Assembly: GCA_963762575.1 (NCBI GenBank)
Contig: CAVXLL010000021.1
Span: forward strand, 124,001-188,000
Direction of reading: 5' to 3'
Source: AP-15 sp963762575
Lineage (GTDB): Bacteria > Pseudomonadota > Alphaproteobacteria > ATCC43930 > CGMCC-115725
Length of the DNA stretch: 64,000 nucleotides
Below, piece by piece: positions 52,249-61,463 of the stretch (positions are counted from its first letter, which is position 1; every line of letters begins with the position of its first letter). The notes beneath the pieces were generated by a model that was not told the origin of the DNA, did not search any database, and saw only the letters and a list, made by a program, of their open reading frames with translations. Both the position numbers and the translations under genes were made by a program.

Positions 52249-53013
52249 ATGAAGCTGTTCGATTTGTCCGGGAAGGTCGCGATCGTGACCGGGTCGAGCC
52301 GCGGTATCGGCCGGGCCATCGCCGAGGCGTTCGCCGAGGCCGGCGGCCGGGTCGTGATCTCCGCCCGCAACCTGGCGCCATGTGAGGAGGTCGCGGCAGC
52401 GATCCGGGCGAAAGGGGGTGAGGCGATCGCGCTGACGGCGCGCATCTCGGACAAGACGCAGCTCGAAAACCTGGTCGCCAAGACGCGCGAGGCCTGGGGC
52501 CGCATCGACGTTCTCGTCTGCAATGCCGCAGTCAATCCGCATTATGGCTCGCTCGAAAAGCTGACCGACGAAGTATTCGAGCGCATGATGGTCAACAACG
52601 TGCTGAGCAATCTCTGGCTGTCGCGCATGGTGGCGCCCGAGATGCGCGAGCGCCGCGACGGCTCGATCATCTACATCATCTCGGTCGCGGCAGTGCGCGC
52701 GACGACGGTGCTCGGCATGTACGGCGTGACGAAGGCCGCCGATTACGCCCTCTGCCGTAACCTCGCCGCCGAATGGGGCCCCGACAATGTGCGGGTCAAC
52801 TGCATCGCTCCGGGTCTCGTCAAGACCGAGTTCGCACGCGTGCTCTACGAGGACCCGCAGCGCCGCGCCGCCCGTGAGGCCGCGACGCCCTTGCGGCGTC
52901 TCGGCGAACCGGAGGACATCGCCGGCGTCGCTCTGATGCTTGCCTCGCGCGCCGGCGCCTTCATCACCGGCCAGACCATCATCGTCGACGGCGGCACGAC
53001 GATCGCCCCGTGA
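52249..53013 (+). CDS. Short-chain dehydrogenase/reductase
   Basis: The 254-residue SDR has the cofactor motif VTGSSRGIGRAIAEAF (residues 13-28), NAAVNP, the catalytic Ser in IIYIISVAAV and the YGVTK pair. The C-terminal block reads ITGQTIIVDGGTTIAP. These features describe a classical NAD(P)-dependent SDR acting on a hydroxy or keto group. The ATG follows AGAGGGCACC. It is followed 80 bases later by the ThDP enzyme and then by a thioesterase, so the three may form a small catabolic unit handling a 2-keto acid or CoA ester. Confidence 0.85.
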   Translation: MKLFDLSGKVAIVTGSSRGIGRAIAEAFAEAGGRVVISARNLAPCEEVAAAIRAKGGEAIALTARISDKTQLENLVAKTREAWGRIDVLVCNAAVNPHYGSLEKLTDEVFERMMVNNVLSNLWLSRMVAPEMRERRDGSIIYIISVAAVRATTVLGMYGVTKAADYALCRNLAAEWGPDNVRVNCIAPGLVKTEFARVLYEDPQRRAAREAATPLRRLGEPEDIAGVALMLASRAGAFITGQTIIVDGGTTIAP

Positions 53014-53092
53014 CGGTTTCGCCTCCGCCAGGCCCTCTCGTCCGATCGCTGTAAATGCGAGTATTTCAGTCACTCTTGAATGGGAGGAAACG

Positions 53093-54916
53093 ATGGATGA
53101 TCCGTCTGCAAGACCGGTCGAGGCTGCCGGCAACGAGATCGATCGGCCGGTGCCGAGCCAGCCCTCGTCGCGGGTCTGGGGCAGCGATGCGTTCGCGGCG
53201 ATGCTGCGCGAGCTGGATATTCCCTACGTCGCGCTCAATCCGGGGTCGAGCTATCGCGGCCTGCACGACAGCATCGTCAATTATCTCGGCAATACGCGGC
53301 CGCGCATGCTGCTGTGTCTGCACGAGGAGAGCGCGGTGGCGTTGGCGCACGGCTATGCCAAGGTGACCGGACGCCCGCTCGCCGTGATCGCACACGCCAA
53401 TGTCGGGCTGATGCATGCGACGATGGCGATCTTCAATGCCTGGTGCGACCGCGTGCCGATGATCGTGCTCGGCGCTACCGGGGCGGTGGACGCAGTGCGG
53501 CGCCGGCCGTGGATCGAATGGATCCACACCGTGCGCGATCAGGGTGCGTTAATCCGGAACTACACGAAATGGGACGACCAGCCTTCCTCGATCGGGGCGG
53601 CGCAGGAGGCGATCCTGCGGGCAAACATGATCGCGCAGACCGCGCCATGCGGCCCCGTCTACATCAATCTGAACCTTGAATTGCAGGAGGACGAGATTGC
53701 CGCGGCGCCGCCGCTGCCGGAGACCACCCGCTTTGCGCCACCACTGCCCGTGGAACCGGCCGGCCCGTCATTGCGCGAGGCTGCGCAATTGCTTGCCCGC
53801 GCCGAGCGTCCGGTGATCCTGGCAGGGCGCTGTTCACGTGACCCCCAGGCATGGCAGCGCCGGATCGCCCTGGCCGAGGCGGTCGGCGCGCGGGTGATGA
53901 CCGACCGCAAGGCCGGCGCCGCCTTTCCGACCGACCATCCGCTGCATGCGGCGGGTCCCGCGACCTCGCTGTCGCCAGCCGGTGCCGAGCTGGTTGCCGC
54001 CTCAGATGTGATCCTGAGCCTCGACTGGATCGATCTCGCCGGCACATTGAAGGCCGCGTGCGGCGGCAAGCCCCCCGCCGGCAAGGTAATCCAGGTCTCG
54101 GTCGACCAATATGTCCACAATGGCTGGAGCATGGACTATCAGGGGCTGCCGCCGGCCGATGTCTATCTCTTGGCCGAACCCGACGCAGCGGTGCCGGCCC
54201 TCTTGGCCGAGGTGAAGCGATTGCGCCCGAATGCACCGCCGCTGCCGGCGCCGCGCGAGCGCCGCTCCGCGCCGCCTTTATCAGCGCTCGAAACGGCTTC
54301 GGTCATCGAGGTGCCGTTATTGGCAACGGCGCTGAAGGAGGCGCTGGCCGGCGCGCCGACCAGCATGATCCGGCTGCCGCTCAGCTGGGGCGAGCATTTG
54401 TGGGATTTCCGGCACCCGCTCGACTTTCTCGGAGCCGATGGCGGCGGCGGCATCGGATCGGGGCCGGGCATGGCGGTCGGCGCGGCGTTGGCCTTGCGCG
54501 ACACCGAGCGCCTGCCGATCGCAGTGCTCGGCGACGGCGATTTCTTGATGGGGGTCACCGCGCTGTGGACCGCGGTCCGCAACGGCATCCCGCTGCTGAT
54601 CGTGCTGGCCAACAACCGCTCGTTCTTCAATGACGAGCTGCACCAGGAGCAGGTCGCCCGCGAGCGCGGCCGGCCAGTCGAGAACCGCTGGATCGGGCAG
54701 GCGATCTGCGACCCCGATATCGACCTCGCCGCCATGGCCCGCGCTCAGGGCTGCACCGGCATAGGCCCGGTCGAGGATCCGCGCCGTCTCGTGTCGGCGC
54801 TGAACGACGCCGTCGCCGCCGTGCGCGCCGGCAAGGTGTGCGTCGTCGACGTCCACGTCGCCGCCGGCTACGATCCGGGTGCTGCGAGCGGCATCATGCA
54901 GCGCGCGTCGAGGTAG
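53093..54916 (+). CDS. Thiamine diphosphate-dependent enzyme (acetolactate synthase/benzoylformate decarboxylase type)
   Basis: The 607-residue protein starts behind GGGAGGAAACG. It has the three domains of the family: an N-terminal pyrimidine-binding domain with the cofactor-activating Glu in CLHEESAVALAHGYAKVTG, a middle domain, and a C-terminal domain with the ThDP motif GDGDFLMGVTALWTAVRN through VLANNRSFFND. The last 30 residues show the normal closure. The substrate loop differs from true acetolactate synthases, and no small subunit is nearby, so a 2-keto acid decarboxylase or carboligase is more likely. It lies between the SDR and a small thioesterase. Confidence 0.85.
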   Translation: MDDPSARPVEAAGNEIDRPVPSQPSSRVWGSDAFAAMLRELDIPYVALNPGSSYRGLHDSIVNYLGNTRPRMLLCLHEESAVALAHGYAKVTGRPLAVIAHANVGLMHATMAIFNAWCDRVPMIVLGATGAVDAVRRRPWIEWIHTVRDQGALIRNYTKWDDQPSSIGAAQEAILRANMIAQTAPCGPVYINLNLELQEDEIAAAPPLPETTRFAPPLPVEPAGPSLREAAQLLARAERPVILAGRCSRDPQAWQRRIALAEAVGARVMTDRKAGAAFPTDHPLHAAGPATSLSPAGAELVAASDVILSLDWIDLAGTLKAACGGKPPAGKVIQVSVDQYVHNGWSMDYQGLPPADVYLLAEPDAAVPALLAEVKRLRPNAPPLPAPRERRSAPPLSALETASVIEVPLLATALKEALAGAPTSMIRLPLSWGEHLWDFRHPLDFLGADGGGGIGSGPGMAVGAALALRDTERLPIAVLGDGDFLMGVTALWTAVRNGIPLLIVLANNRSFFNDELHQEQVARERGRPVENRWIGQAICDPDIDLAAMARAQGCTGIGPVEDPRRLVSALNDAVAAVRAGKVCVVDVHVAAGYDPGAASGIMQRASR

Positions 54917-54939
54917 AGTAGGCCCGCCGAGCGCATGCC

Positions 54940-55320
54940 ATGAAGCAAATACCCGTCGGGGCCACAGGCTCATTTTCACTGCTGGTCCAGCCCGAGCATC
55001 TCGCAAACCGGTTCAAGGACGCGATGCTGCCCGCGGTGTTCGCCACGCCGGTCATGATCATGGTCATGGAAAATGCCGCGCTCAATGCGATCAAGACTTA
55101 TCTCGACCTCGGCGAAAGCGCGGTCGGCACGGAAGTCAATGTCCGCCACCTCGCGGCGACACCGGTCGGACGCGTGGTCACCGGCGAGGCGGAGGTCACG
55201 AAAGTCGACGGGCGGCGGGTCGATTTCCGGGTGCGCGCAACCGAGGGCGAAAAGGAGATCGGGGTCGGGTCACATTCGCGTGCCGTCATCGATATGGCCA
55301 AATTCGCGCGTCGCCTCTAA
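54940..55320 (+). CDS. Small hot-dog thioesterase, fluoroacetyl-CoA thioesterase-like
   Basis: The 126-residue single hot-dog-fold protein opens KQIPVGATGSFSLLVQPEHL and has MVMENAALNAIKTYLDLGES, the Glu region of FlK-like thioesterases. VGTEVNVRHLAATPVG follows, with the His. These enzymes hydrolyse short acyl-CoA esters. The start is 24 bases after the ThDP enzyme stop. A three-gene unit with the SDR and ThDP genes is likely from spacing, but the substrate is unknown. Confidence 0.8.
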   Translation: MKQIPVGATGSFSLLVQPEHLANRFKDAMLPAVFATPVMIMVMENAALNAIKTYLDLGESAVGTEVNVRHLAATPVGRVVTGEAEVTKVDGRRVDFRVRATEGEKEIGVGSHSRAVIDMAKFARRL

Positions 55321-55749
55321 TCTTGATCGGTGCTGCCGGCGCGCGGGCGCAGGCGACGAAAACGGCGTGTGCCACCACTGACGAAGCTCGCCCGTTATAC
55401 CGGAGGAATGCCAGTCCATGCCCATCACGGCGCCGAACGACTGAAACCAGAACGGGTGGGCGAGACGCCGCAACAATTCGTCGCGACCGTAATGATGAAC
55501 GATCGCTTCGCTGATAACTGCACCGAGTTCGGGTCATTCGGTCGGCGAGCCACCTGGGAACCCCGCCCGCCATGTAGCGGCAAGTTGGCGTTCGCTGCCC
55601 TTGAGCCAGCAGCAAACGTCTCCTCGGAAGTCTGGTTCGTCATAGAGCCGCGCGCGGTGTCGGCCGCTGCATCCAGTGCAAACGCAAACTCAACTCTATT
55701 ACCGGCCCCGCAGTCGAGCGCGTGCACCCTATAAGCCGATGGCTTATCC
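55321..55749. other. Intergenic region, no gene seen
   Basis: Between the thioesterase and tRNA-Ser there are open frames on both strands but none with a start signal or a protein-like composition. I see no repeat or terminator here that I would defend. Confidence 0.5.
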
Positions 55750-55841
<92 letters not shown>

Positions 55842-55946
55842 ACGTCCCTCGAATAGCCGATAGCATGACGGCCCGCAACCGCGGGGAGATTCCCTTCCGG
55901 GGTCGGCGGCCATTAAGATCGCGGGCGGTTGCGGAGGAAAGGGGCG

Positions 55947-57227
55947 ATGCCACCAATCGGGGCAAAACGGTTCGGAGAGAAGCGGGTCGGCGTGATCGGG
56001 GCCGGCATGGTCGGGGTGTGCGTGGCGAGTTGGCTGCAGCGCGACGGCCACAGCGTCTTTCTAATCGATAACGACGAGCCCGGCCATGGCGCCTCCTTCG
56101 GCAACGCCGGATGCTTCAACGGCTCGTCCGTCACCCCGATCTCCATGCCTGGCGTCGTGTGGAACGTTCCGGGCTGGCTCTTTAACCCGCTCGCCCCGTT
56201 GGCGCTGCGCTGGAGCTATCTGCCGGCAATCGCACCGTGGCTGCTGCGCTTCATCCGCGCCGGCACGCCGGAAAAGGCGCGGGCGGCGGCCGGCGCCTTG
56301 CGCCCGCTCGTCGGGCCGACCCTCGATGCCCTGAAGCCGCTGATCAGCGCGGCAAATGCCGAGGACCTCGTGCACCGCCTCGGCCATCTTTACGTCTACC
56401 GCTCGGCCGATGGTCCGGAAAAGGATCGGCTCGCCTGGGACCTGCGGCGCGAGAACGGGGTCGAGATCGACGAATTCGACGCCGACGAATTGCGCCAGCT
56501 GGAGCCCGCTCTGTCGCGCGACTACTCGCGCGGCGTGCTGGTCCGCGAGAACGGGCATACCTCGAACCCGCTGGCATTGATCGAGCGTCTCGTCCACCAC
56601 TTCCTCCGCTCCGGCGGCGAGCTGGTGCGGGCACGGGCGCACGGCTTTCACCTCGAAGGCGGCCGGCTCGCCGCGATCGAGACCGACACCGGAGACCGCG
56701 CTGCCGATGCCGCGATCGTCTGCGCCGGGGCCTACTCAAAACCACTCGCCGCAGTTCTGGGTGACAAGGTGCCGCTCGAGACCGAGCGCGGCTATCACCT
56801 GATGATCCGTGATCCCGAAACAATGCCGCGCATTCCGACCGCCGATGCCGACCGCAAATTTGTCGCGACGCCGATGGATACCGGGCTGCGCTTTGCCGGC
56901 ACGGTCGAGCTCGCCGGTCTGGAGGCGCCGCCGGACTGGCGGCGCGCCCAGATCCTGCTCGAGCAAGGGCGCAAGATGCTGCCCGGCCTCGCTGCATCGC
57001 ACCCGCAGGAGCGGATCTCGGTGTGGATGGGCCATCGGCCGAGCCTGCCCAACTCGCTGCCGGTTCTCGGCCCGTCGAGCGCGACGCCGGATGTGATCTA
57101 CGCCTTCGGCCACGGCCATGTCGGCATGACTTCGGCGCCGATGACCGGCAAGATCGTCGCCGACCTCGTCGCCGGCCGGCCGCCTTCGATCGATATCGGG
57201 CCTTTTTCTGCCGGCCGGTTCCTTTAA
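55947..57227 (+). CDS. FAD-dependent oxidoreductase, D-amino-acid dehydrogenase (DadA)-like
   Basis: The 426-residue protein starts at the ATG at 55947 with GGAAAGGGGC upstream. It opens with the dinucleotide fold KRVGVIGAGMVGVCVASWLQ, then DNDEPGHGASFGNAGCFN, characteristic of DadA. The C-terminal block is WMGHRPSLPNSLPVLGPSS followed by FGHGHVGMTSAPMTG. It would deaminate D-amino acids or a related secondary amine, passing electrons to quinone or oxygen. It is followed 30 bases later by kup on the same strand; a functional link between the two is not evident. Confidence 0.87.
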   Translation: MPPIGAKRFGEKRVGVIGAGMVGVCVASWLQRDGHSVFLIDNDEPGHGASFGNAGCFNGSSVTPISMPGVVWNVPGWLFNPLAPLALRWSYLPAIAPWLLRFIRAGTPEKARAAAGALRPLVGPTLDALKPLISAANAEDLVHRLGHLYVYRSADGPEKDRLAWDLRRENGVEIDEFDADELRQLEPALSRDYSRGVLVRENGHTSNPLALIERLVHHFLRSGGELVRARAHGFHLEGGRLAAIETDTGDRAADAAIVCAGAYSKPLAAVLGDKVPLETERGYHLMIRDPETMPRIPTADADRKFVATPMDTGLRFAGTVELAGLEAPPDWRRAQILLEQGRKMLPGLAASHPQERISVWMGHRPSLPNSLPVLGPSSATPDVIYAFGHGHVGMTSAPMTGKIVADLVAGRPPSIDIGPFSAGRFL

Positions 57228-57257
57228 CGCGCACCGGGCATTCGGGAGGACAAAAGA

Positions 57258-59168
57258 GTGGAGACCACGGTTCAACAGGCAGCGGCGCTACCCAGGCACG
57301 AAACCCGGCCGCTGCCCGCCGCCGCCGCTCTCGTCGCGCTCGGGATTGTCTTTGGCGATATCGGAACAAGCCCGCTCTACGCCTTCAAGCAGGCCGCCCA
57401 GGCCGGCGGAAGGCTGTCGCCCGACACCATCCTCGGTGTGGCGTCGCTGATCCTGTGGACATTGATCGTGGTCATCGCCCTCAAATACGCGATCCTGATC
57501 ATGCGCGCCGACAACCACGGTGAAGGCGGCATAATGGCGCTGCTGGCGCTCCTCGACGTGCGGCGGGCGACGCATGGCAGCCGGCGTGCCTCCCTCCTGA
57601 TGATAGGCCTGATCGGCGCCGCGCTGCTCTATGGCGATGGTGTCATCACGCCCGCCATCTCGGTGCTGAGCGCAGTCGAAGGCCTGAAAGTCGACGCGCC
57701 CGGGCTGGCTCCGATTGTCGTCCCCCTCAGCATCTTAATTCTGGTTGGCTTGTTTCTGCTTCAGCCCAAGGGCACATCGTTCATCGGCAACATCTTTGGA
57801 CCCTTGATGCTGTTATGGTTTTCCGTGATCGGCGTCCTCGGCATCCGGGGGATCATTGCGGCGCCGGAGATCCTTGAGGCGCTCGGCCCTCACCGCGCGT
57901 TGATCTATTTGGTTCACGCCCCGCCAGGCATTGCTTTCGCGGTGCTCGGCGCGGTCTTCCTCGCCGTCACCGGAGGCGAGGCGATGTACGCCGATATGGG
58001 CCATTTCGGGCCATTGCCCATTCGACTCGGCTGGTTTGCCGTCGTGCTGCCGGCTCTCGTGCTGAATTACTTCGGCCAGGGTGCGCTGCTCCTAGCCCAC
58101 CCCGAGGCGATCGAGAACCCGTTTTACCTGCTCGCGCCGGGGTGGCTGCATTATCCGATGGTGGCATTCGCCACCGCGGCCACCATTATCGCCTCGCAAG
58201 CCATCATTTCGGGGGCGTATTCGCTGACCCAGCAAGCGATCCAGCTGGGCTTTCTGCCCCGGCTGCGGGTGCTTCATACGGCCAGTCACGAAAAGGGGCA
58301 GATCTACATGCCTATGGTGAACTGGCTGCTCGCGGCCGGAACGCTCGGCGCGGTGGTCATGTTCGGCTCCTCCGACGCTCTCGGCGGCGCCTACGGCATC
58401 GCCGTGTCGATGCTGATGGCGATTACCACGGTGCTGGCGGCGTTGGTGGCGTTGCAATGGGGCTATCACCCGGCCCTCGTCGCCGTGGTCAACGGGCTGT
58501 TCCTGATCGTCGACCTGGTCTTCGTCGCCGCCAATGCGACGAAGCTGATCGAGGGCGGCTGGTTTCCGCTGGCATTGGCCGCGATCGTCGCGTTCCTGAT
58601 GATGACCTGGCGGACGGGGTACCTGCTGCTCGAGCAGCAGCGGGCACGCCTGCGGCAGCGCGAGGACGAGTTTGTCGAATGGGTTCTGGAAAGCCCGCCG
58701 GTGCGTCTGCCAGGGGCGGCCACGATCTTCACCGCCGCAAGTTCGGGCATCCCGCTCGCTCTGACCCATCACCTGCGGCATAACCGTGTTCTGCACGAGC
58801 GTCTGCTGCTGATGTCGATCGTTACCACCAACTCACCGCGGGTCGACCCCGAACAGCGCGTCAAGCTGATCCCGGTCGGCGCCGGAATGATTCGAGTGCT
58901 GCTGCATTTCGGCTTTATGGAACATCCCGATGTGATGGCGGGGCTAAAACTGGCTTGCGGTGATCCCACGTTATCCGGCATCGATCCGGAGCGGATCACG
59001 TTTTATTCGCGACGCATTATGGTCGTCCCGAGCGGCAAGGTGCCCGGCATGGCGGTATGGCGGGAACGGCTGTTCGCGGCGATGCACCTCAACGCCAATC
59101 TGCCGGCCGCCTATTACGGCGTCCCGACCTCGCAGGTCGTCGAAGTCGGTCTCGAAGTCGAGATCTGA
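57258..59168 (+). CDS. kup: Low-affinity potassium transporter Kup
   Basis: The 636-residue protein begins at a GTG with GGGAGGAC upstream. It shows the KUP/HAK signature GIVFGDIGTSPLYAFKQA in helix 1, then ALKYAILIMRADNHGEGGIMA and LLYGDGVITPAISVLSAVEG. There are twelve hydrophobic segments in the first 450 residues and a 180-residue cytoplasmic tail. It takes up K+ with protons. Its stop codon abuts the stop of the converging HAD gene without a gap. Members of this family in rhizobia are often duplicated; only one copy lies here. Confidence 0.95.
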   Translation: METTVQQAAALPRHETRPLPAAAALVALGIVFGDIGTSPLYAFKQAAQAGGRLSPDTILGVASLILWTLIVVIALKYAILIMRADNHGEGGIMALLALLDVRRATHGSRRASLLMIGLIGAALLYGDGVITPAISVLSAVEGLKVDAPGLAPIVVPLSILILVGLFLLQPKGTSFIGNIFGPLMLLWFSVIGVLGIRGIIAAPEILEALGPHRALIYLVHAPPGIAFAVLGAVFLAVTGGEAMYADMGHFGPLPIRLGWFAVVLPALVLNYFGQGALLLAHPEAIENPFYLLAPGWLHYPMVAFATAATIIASQAIISGAYSLTQQAIQLGFLPRLRVLHTASHEKGQIYMPMVNWLLAAGTLGAVVMFGSSDALGGAYGIAVSMLMAITTVLAALVALQWGYHPALVAVVNGLFLIVDLVFVAANATKLIEGGWFPLALAAIVAFLMMTWRTGYLLLEQQRARLRQREDEFVEWVLESPPVRLPGAATIFTAASSGIPLALTHHLRHNRVLHERLLLMSIVTTNSPRVDPEQRVKLIPVGAGMIRVLLHFGFMEHPDVMAGLKLACGDPTLSGIDPERITFYSRRIMVVPSGKVPGMAVWRERLFAAMHLNANLPAAYYGVPTSQVVEVGLEVEI

Positions 59169-59864
59169 TCAGAGGAGCTCGGGCAAATCGGTCAGTGCCG
59201 AGACGGTATGATCGGGCGCGTGGCCGAGTTCTTCGGCGCGCCCGCGCAGCATGCCGAACATCGTGGCCGGAACGTCCCCACGACTGCGGCGGATCCAGGC
59301 TACCTCGAAACCGAAGGCCTTGGCGCCGACTGCGTCGAAGCTGTTTGACGAGACGAACAGCACTTCTTCTTTAGGCAGGCCGAGCGCCGCCTCGACGAGG
59401 GCATAGCAGGACGGGTGGGGCTTGTATGCGCGGACGCTGTCGACGCTGATCGCGGCCTCGATCCACTGGTCGAGCCTGGAATTTCGGACGAGCTCTTGGA
59501 GCATACGCGGGCTGCCGTTCGACAGGATGGCGAGCTTGTGGCCCGCGAGCGCGGCCAGCGCCTCGCGCGCTTCGGGATAAAGATCGAGGCGGAGATAATT
59601 CTCCATCAGCGGTTCGCGAATGACGTCATTGGGCTCGACCCCCGCCGCCCGCAATGCAAAGTCGAGCGCAGCACCCGTCACAGCCCAGAAATCCTGATAT
59701 TCCTGCATCAAGCTGCGCAACCAGGTGTATTCCAATTGCTTCAACCGCCAGATCTGCGTGATCGCCTCGCCTTTTCCCGGACACAACGCCTCGGCCTTCG
59801 CCAGCACGGATTGAACATCGTAGAGCGTGCCGTAAGCGTCGAAGATCAGCGCCCGTATTCTCAT
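59169..59864 (-). CDS. HAD-superfamily hydrolase, L-2-haloacid dehalogenase-like (type II)
   Basis: The 231-residue protein has the nucleophile motif LIFDAYGTLYDVQSV (Asp9), then LAILSNGSPRMLQELV, YKPHPSCYALVEAALG (Lys) and FVSSNSFDAVGAKAFGFEVAW. The order and the SSNSFD block are those of type II L-2-haloacid dehalogenases. It follows the phnC-like gene by 31 bases with GAAGGA as ribosome-binding site and closes that operon. In this context a phosphonate- or phosphate-ester-related role is as likely as dehalogenation. Confidence 0.83.
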   Translation of the reverse strand: MRIRALIFDAYGTLYDVQSVLAKAEALCPGKGEAITQIWRLKQLEYTWLRSLMQEYQDFWAVTGAALDFALRAAGVEPNDVIREPLMENYLRLDLYPEAREALAALAGHKLAILSNGSPRMLQELVRNSRLDQWIEAAISVDSVRAYKPHPSCYALVEAALGLPKEEVLFVSSNSFDAVGAKAFGFEVAWIRRSRGDVPATMFGMLRGRAEELGHAPDHTVSALTDLPELL

Positions 59865-59895
59865 GGCAAAATTCCTTCTCGCAGCAAGCGCGTCT

Positions 59896-60654
59896 TCAGG
59901 TCGCGAAGATCATGCGGTGATCGGCTTCGGCAAACGCAGAGGCCGGCCGGTCGGCGATCATCCGGCCGGCGCGCAGACCGATCACACGATCTGCGAATTG
60001 GATCGCGAACTCGATCTGGTGCAGGCTGACGAGCACGGCGATCATACGTTCGCGCGCAATGTCGCGCAAAATCGACAAAACACTCTTTGCCGATTCCGGA
60101 TCGAGGCTGGCGACCGGCTCGTCGGCCAGCACAAATCGGCTCTGTTGGGCGAGCGTTCGCGCGATCGCCACGCGCTGCTGCTGACCGCCCGACAAGCTGT
60201 CGGCGCGCTGCAGTGCGTAGGGCAGCATGCCGACCCGATCGAGCGCGGCGAGCGCCAGCTGGCGATCCGGGCGCGGGAAACGGCGCAGCATCACGCGCCA
60301 GGTCGCTGTTTCCCCGAGCCGGCCGACCAAGACGTTGTCCAGTGCGCTCAATCGTCGGATCAGATTGAACTGCTGAAAGATCAGGCCAATTTCGCTGCGC
60401 GCCGTCGACAGCTCGCGGCCGCCGAGGGTCCGTATTGCATGCTCGCCCAGGAAGATCTGCCCGCTGTCGGATTGCGCAAGGCGCGTGACGCATCGGAACA
60501 GTGTCGTCTTGCCGGCACCGCTGGCGCCGAGTATCGCGACGACCTCGCCCGCCGCGACTTCGAATGACACATCGTCGAGCACGATGCGATCGCCGAACCG
60601 CTTCCGCAGCCCGACGATGCGAATTGCCGGATCCGTTGCCAACACGGCGCTCAC
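59896..60654 (-). CDS. phnC: Phosphonate-type ABC transporter ATP-binding protein (PhnC-like)
   Basis: The 252-residue ATPase has Walker A GASGAGKTTLFRCVTRL, signature LSGGQQQRVAIARTLAQQ, Walker B FVLADEPVASLDP and the switch His VSLHQIEFA. It starts at a GTG overlapping the permease stop (GTGA). The sequence is closest to PhnC-type ATPases that energise uptake of phosphonates, phosphite or phosphate esters. No C-P lyase genes follow, so the transported compound may be something other than an alkylphosphonate. Confidence 0.85.
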   Translation of the reverse strand: MSAVLATDPAIRIVGLRKRFGDRIVLDDVSFEVAAGEVVAILGASGAGKTTLFRCVTRLAQSDSGQIFLGEHAIRTLGGRELSTARSEIGLIFQQFNLIRRLSALDNVLVGRLGETATWRVMLRRFPRPDRQLALAALDRVGMLPYALQRADSLSGGQQQRVAIARTLAQQSRFVLADEPVASLDPESAKSVLSILRDIARERMIAVLVSLHQIEFAIQFADRVIGLRAGRMIADRPASAFAEADHRMIFAT

Positions 60655-61463
60655 ACCAGTCTTCGCCGCAGCCAGGCGCTGAACTGATCGATTACGGTCA
60701 CCATGGCCAGGATGATCAGGATAATCGTGAACAGCCGCGCGAAATCCAACAGGTCGACGCTGTTCTTCAATTCCTGCCCGATCCCGCCGGCGCCGACGAC
60801 CCCGAGCACGGTCGAGGAGCGGACGTTGAACTCCCAGACGTAAAGCGTGATCGAAGTCAAATTTGGCAGAATGTCCGGGAGCAAGGCGTAACGGATGACC
60901 TTGAGGCGGTTGGCTCCGGTCAGGGCCGCGGCTTCGAGCGGACCGGGCTCGACGGCCTCGATCGCTTCCGACCAGAGCTTCGCAATCGTGCCGGCCGAAT
61001 GGAGGCCGATGCCGAGCACGCCGGCGAACGGCCCCAGCCCGACGGCCGCGACAAACAGCAACGCGAAAATGAAGGAATCGATCCCGCGAAGAGTGTTCAG
61101 GAACCAACGCATCGGCGTGTAGAGAAGCCGGCTCGGCGTGATGTTCTGTGCCGCGAGAATGCAGCAGGGCGCGGCGATGACAACTCCGATGGTCGTACCG
61201 ACCACCGCCATCGCTGCCGTCTCGATCGCTCGCTCGGTCAGGACACCGAGCTCGCGCGTGTCGGGCGGCCAAGCTTTGGCTGCCCAATGCGCAAGCTTCG
61301 GCAGCCCACTCCACAAACGGCCGAGATCGAAATCTAGGAAATAGAAAGAGAAACCGTAGACCAGCAGCACCAGCAGCAGCGTCGCGACGAAGCGAACCGG
61401 CGCCACCGCTATCCAGGACCGCGCCGGATCCGGATAAAAGACGCCGATATCACCGGTCCTCAT
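60651..61463 (-). CDS. phnE: Phosphonate-type ABC transporter permease (PhnE-like)
   Basis: The 270-residue membrane protein has six hydrophobic segments and the EAA coupling motif EAAALTGANRLKVIRYALLP of binding-protein-dependent importers. MRWFLNTLRGIDSFIFALLF and GIGQELKNSVDLLDFARL are typical of PhnE. The start overlaps the binding-protein stop (ATGA), and its own stop overlaps the ATPase start, so all three are coupled. Confidence 0.86.
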   Translation of the reverse strand: MRTGDIGVFYPDPARSWIAVAPVRFVATLLLVLLVYGFSFYFLDFDLGRLWSGLPKLAHWAAKAWPPDTRELGVLTERAIETAAMAVVGTTIGVVIAAPCCILAAQNITPSRLLYTPMRWFLNTLRGIDSFIFALLFVAAVGLGPFAGVLGIGLHSAGTIAKLWSEAIEAVEPGPLEAAALTGANRLKVIRYALLPDILPNLTSITLYVWEFNVRSSTVLGVVGAGGIGQELKNSVDLLDFARLFTIILIILAMVTVIDQFSAWLRRRLV

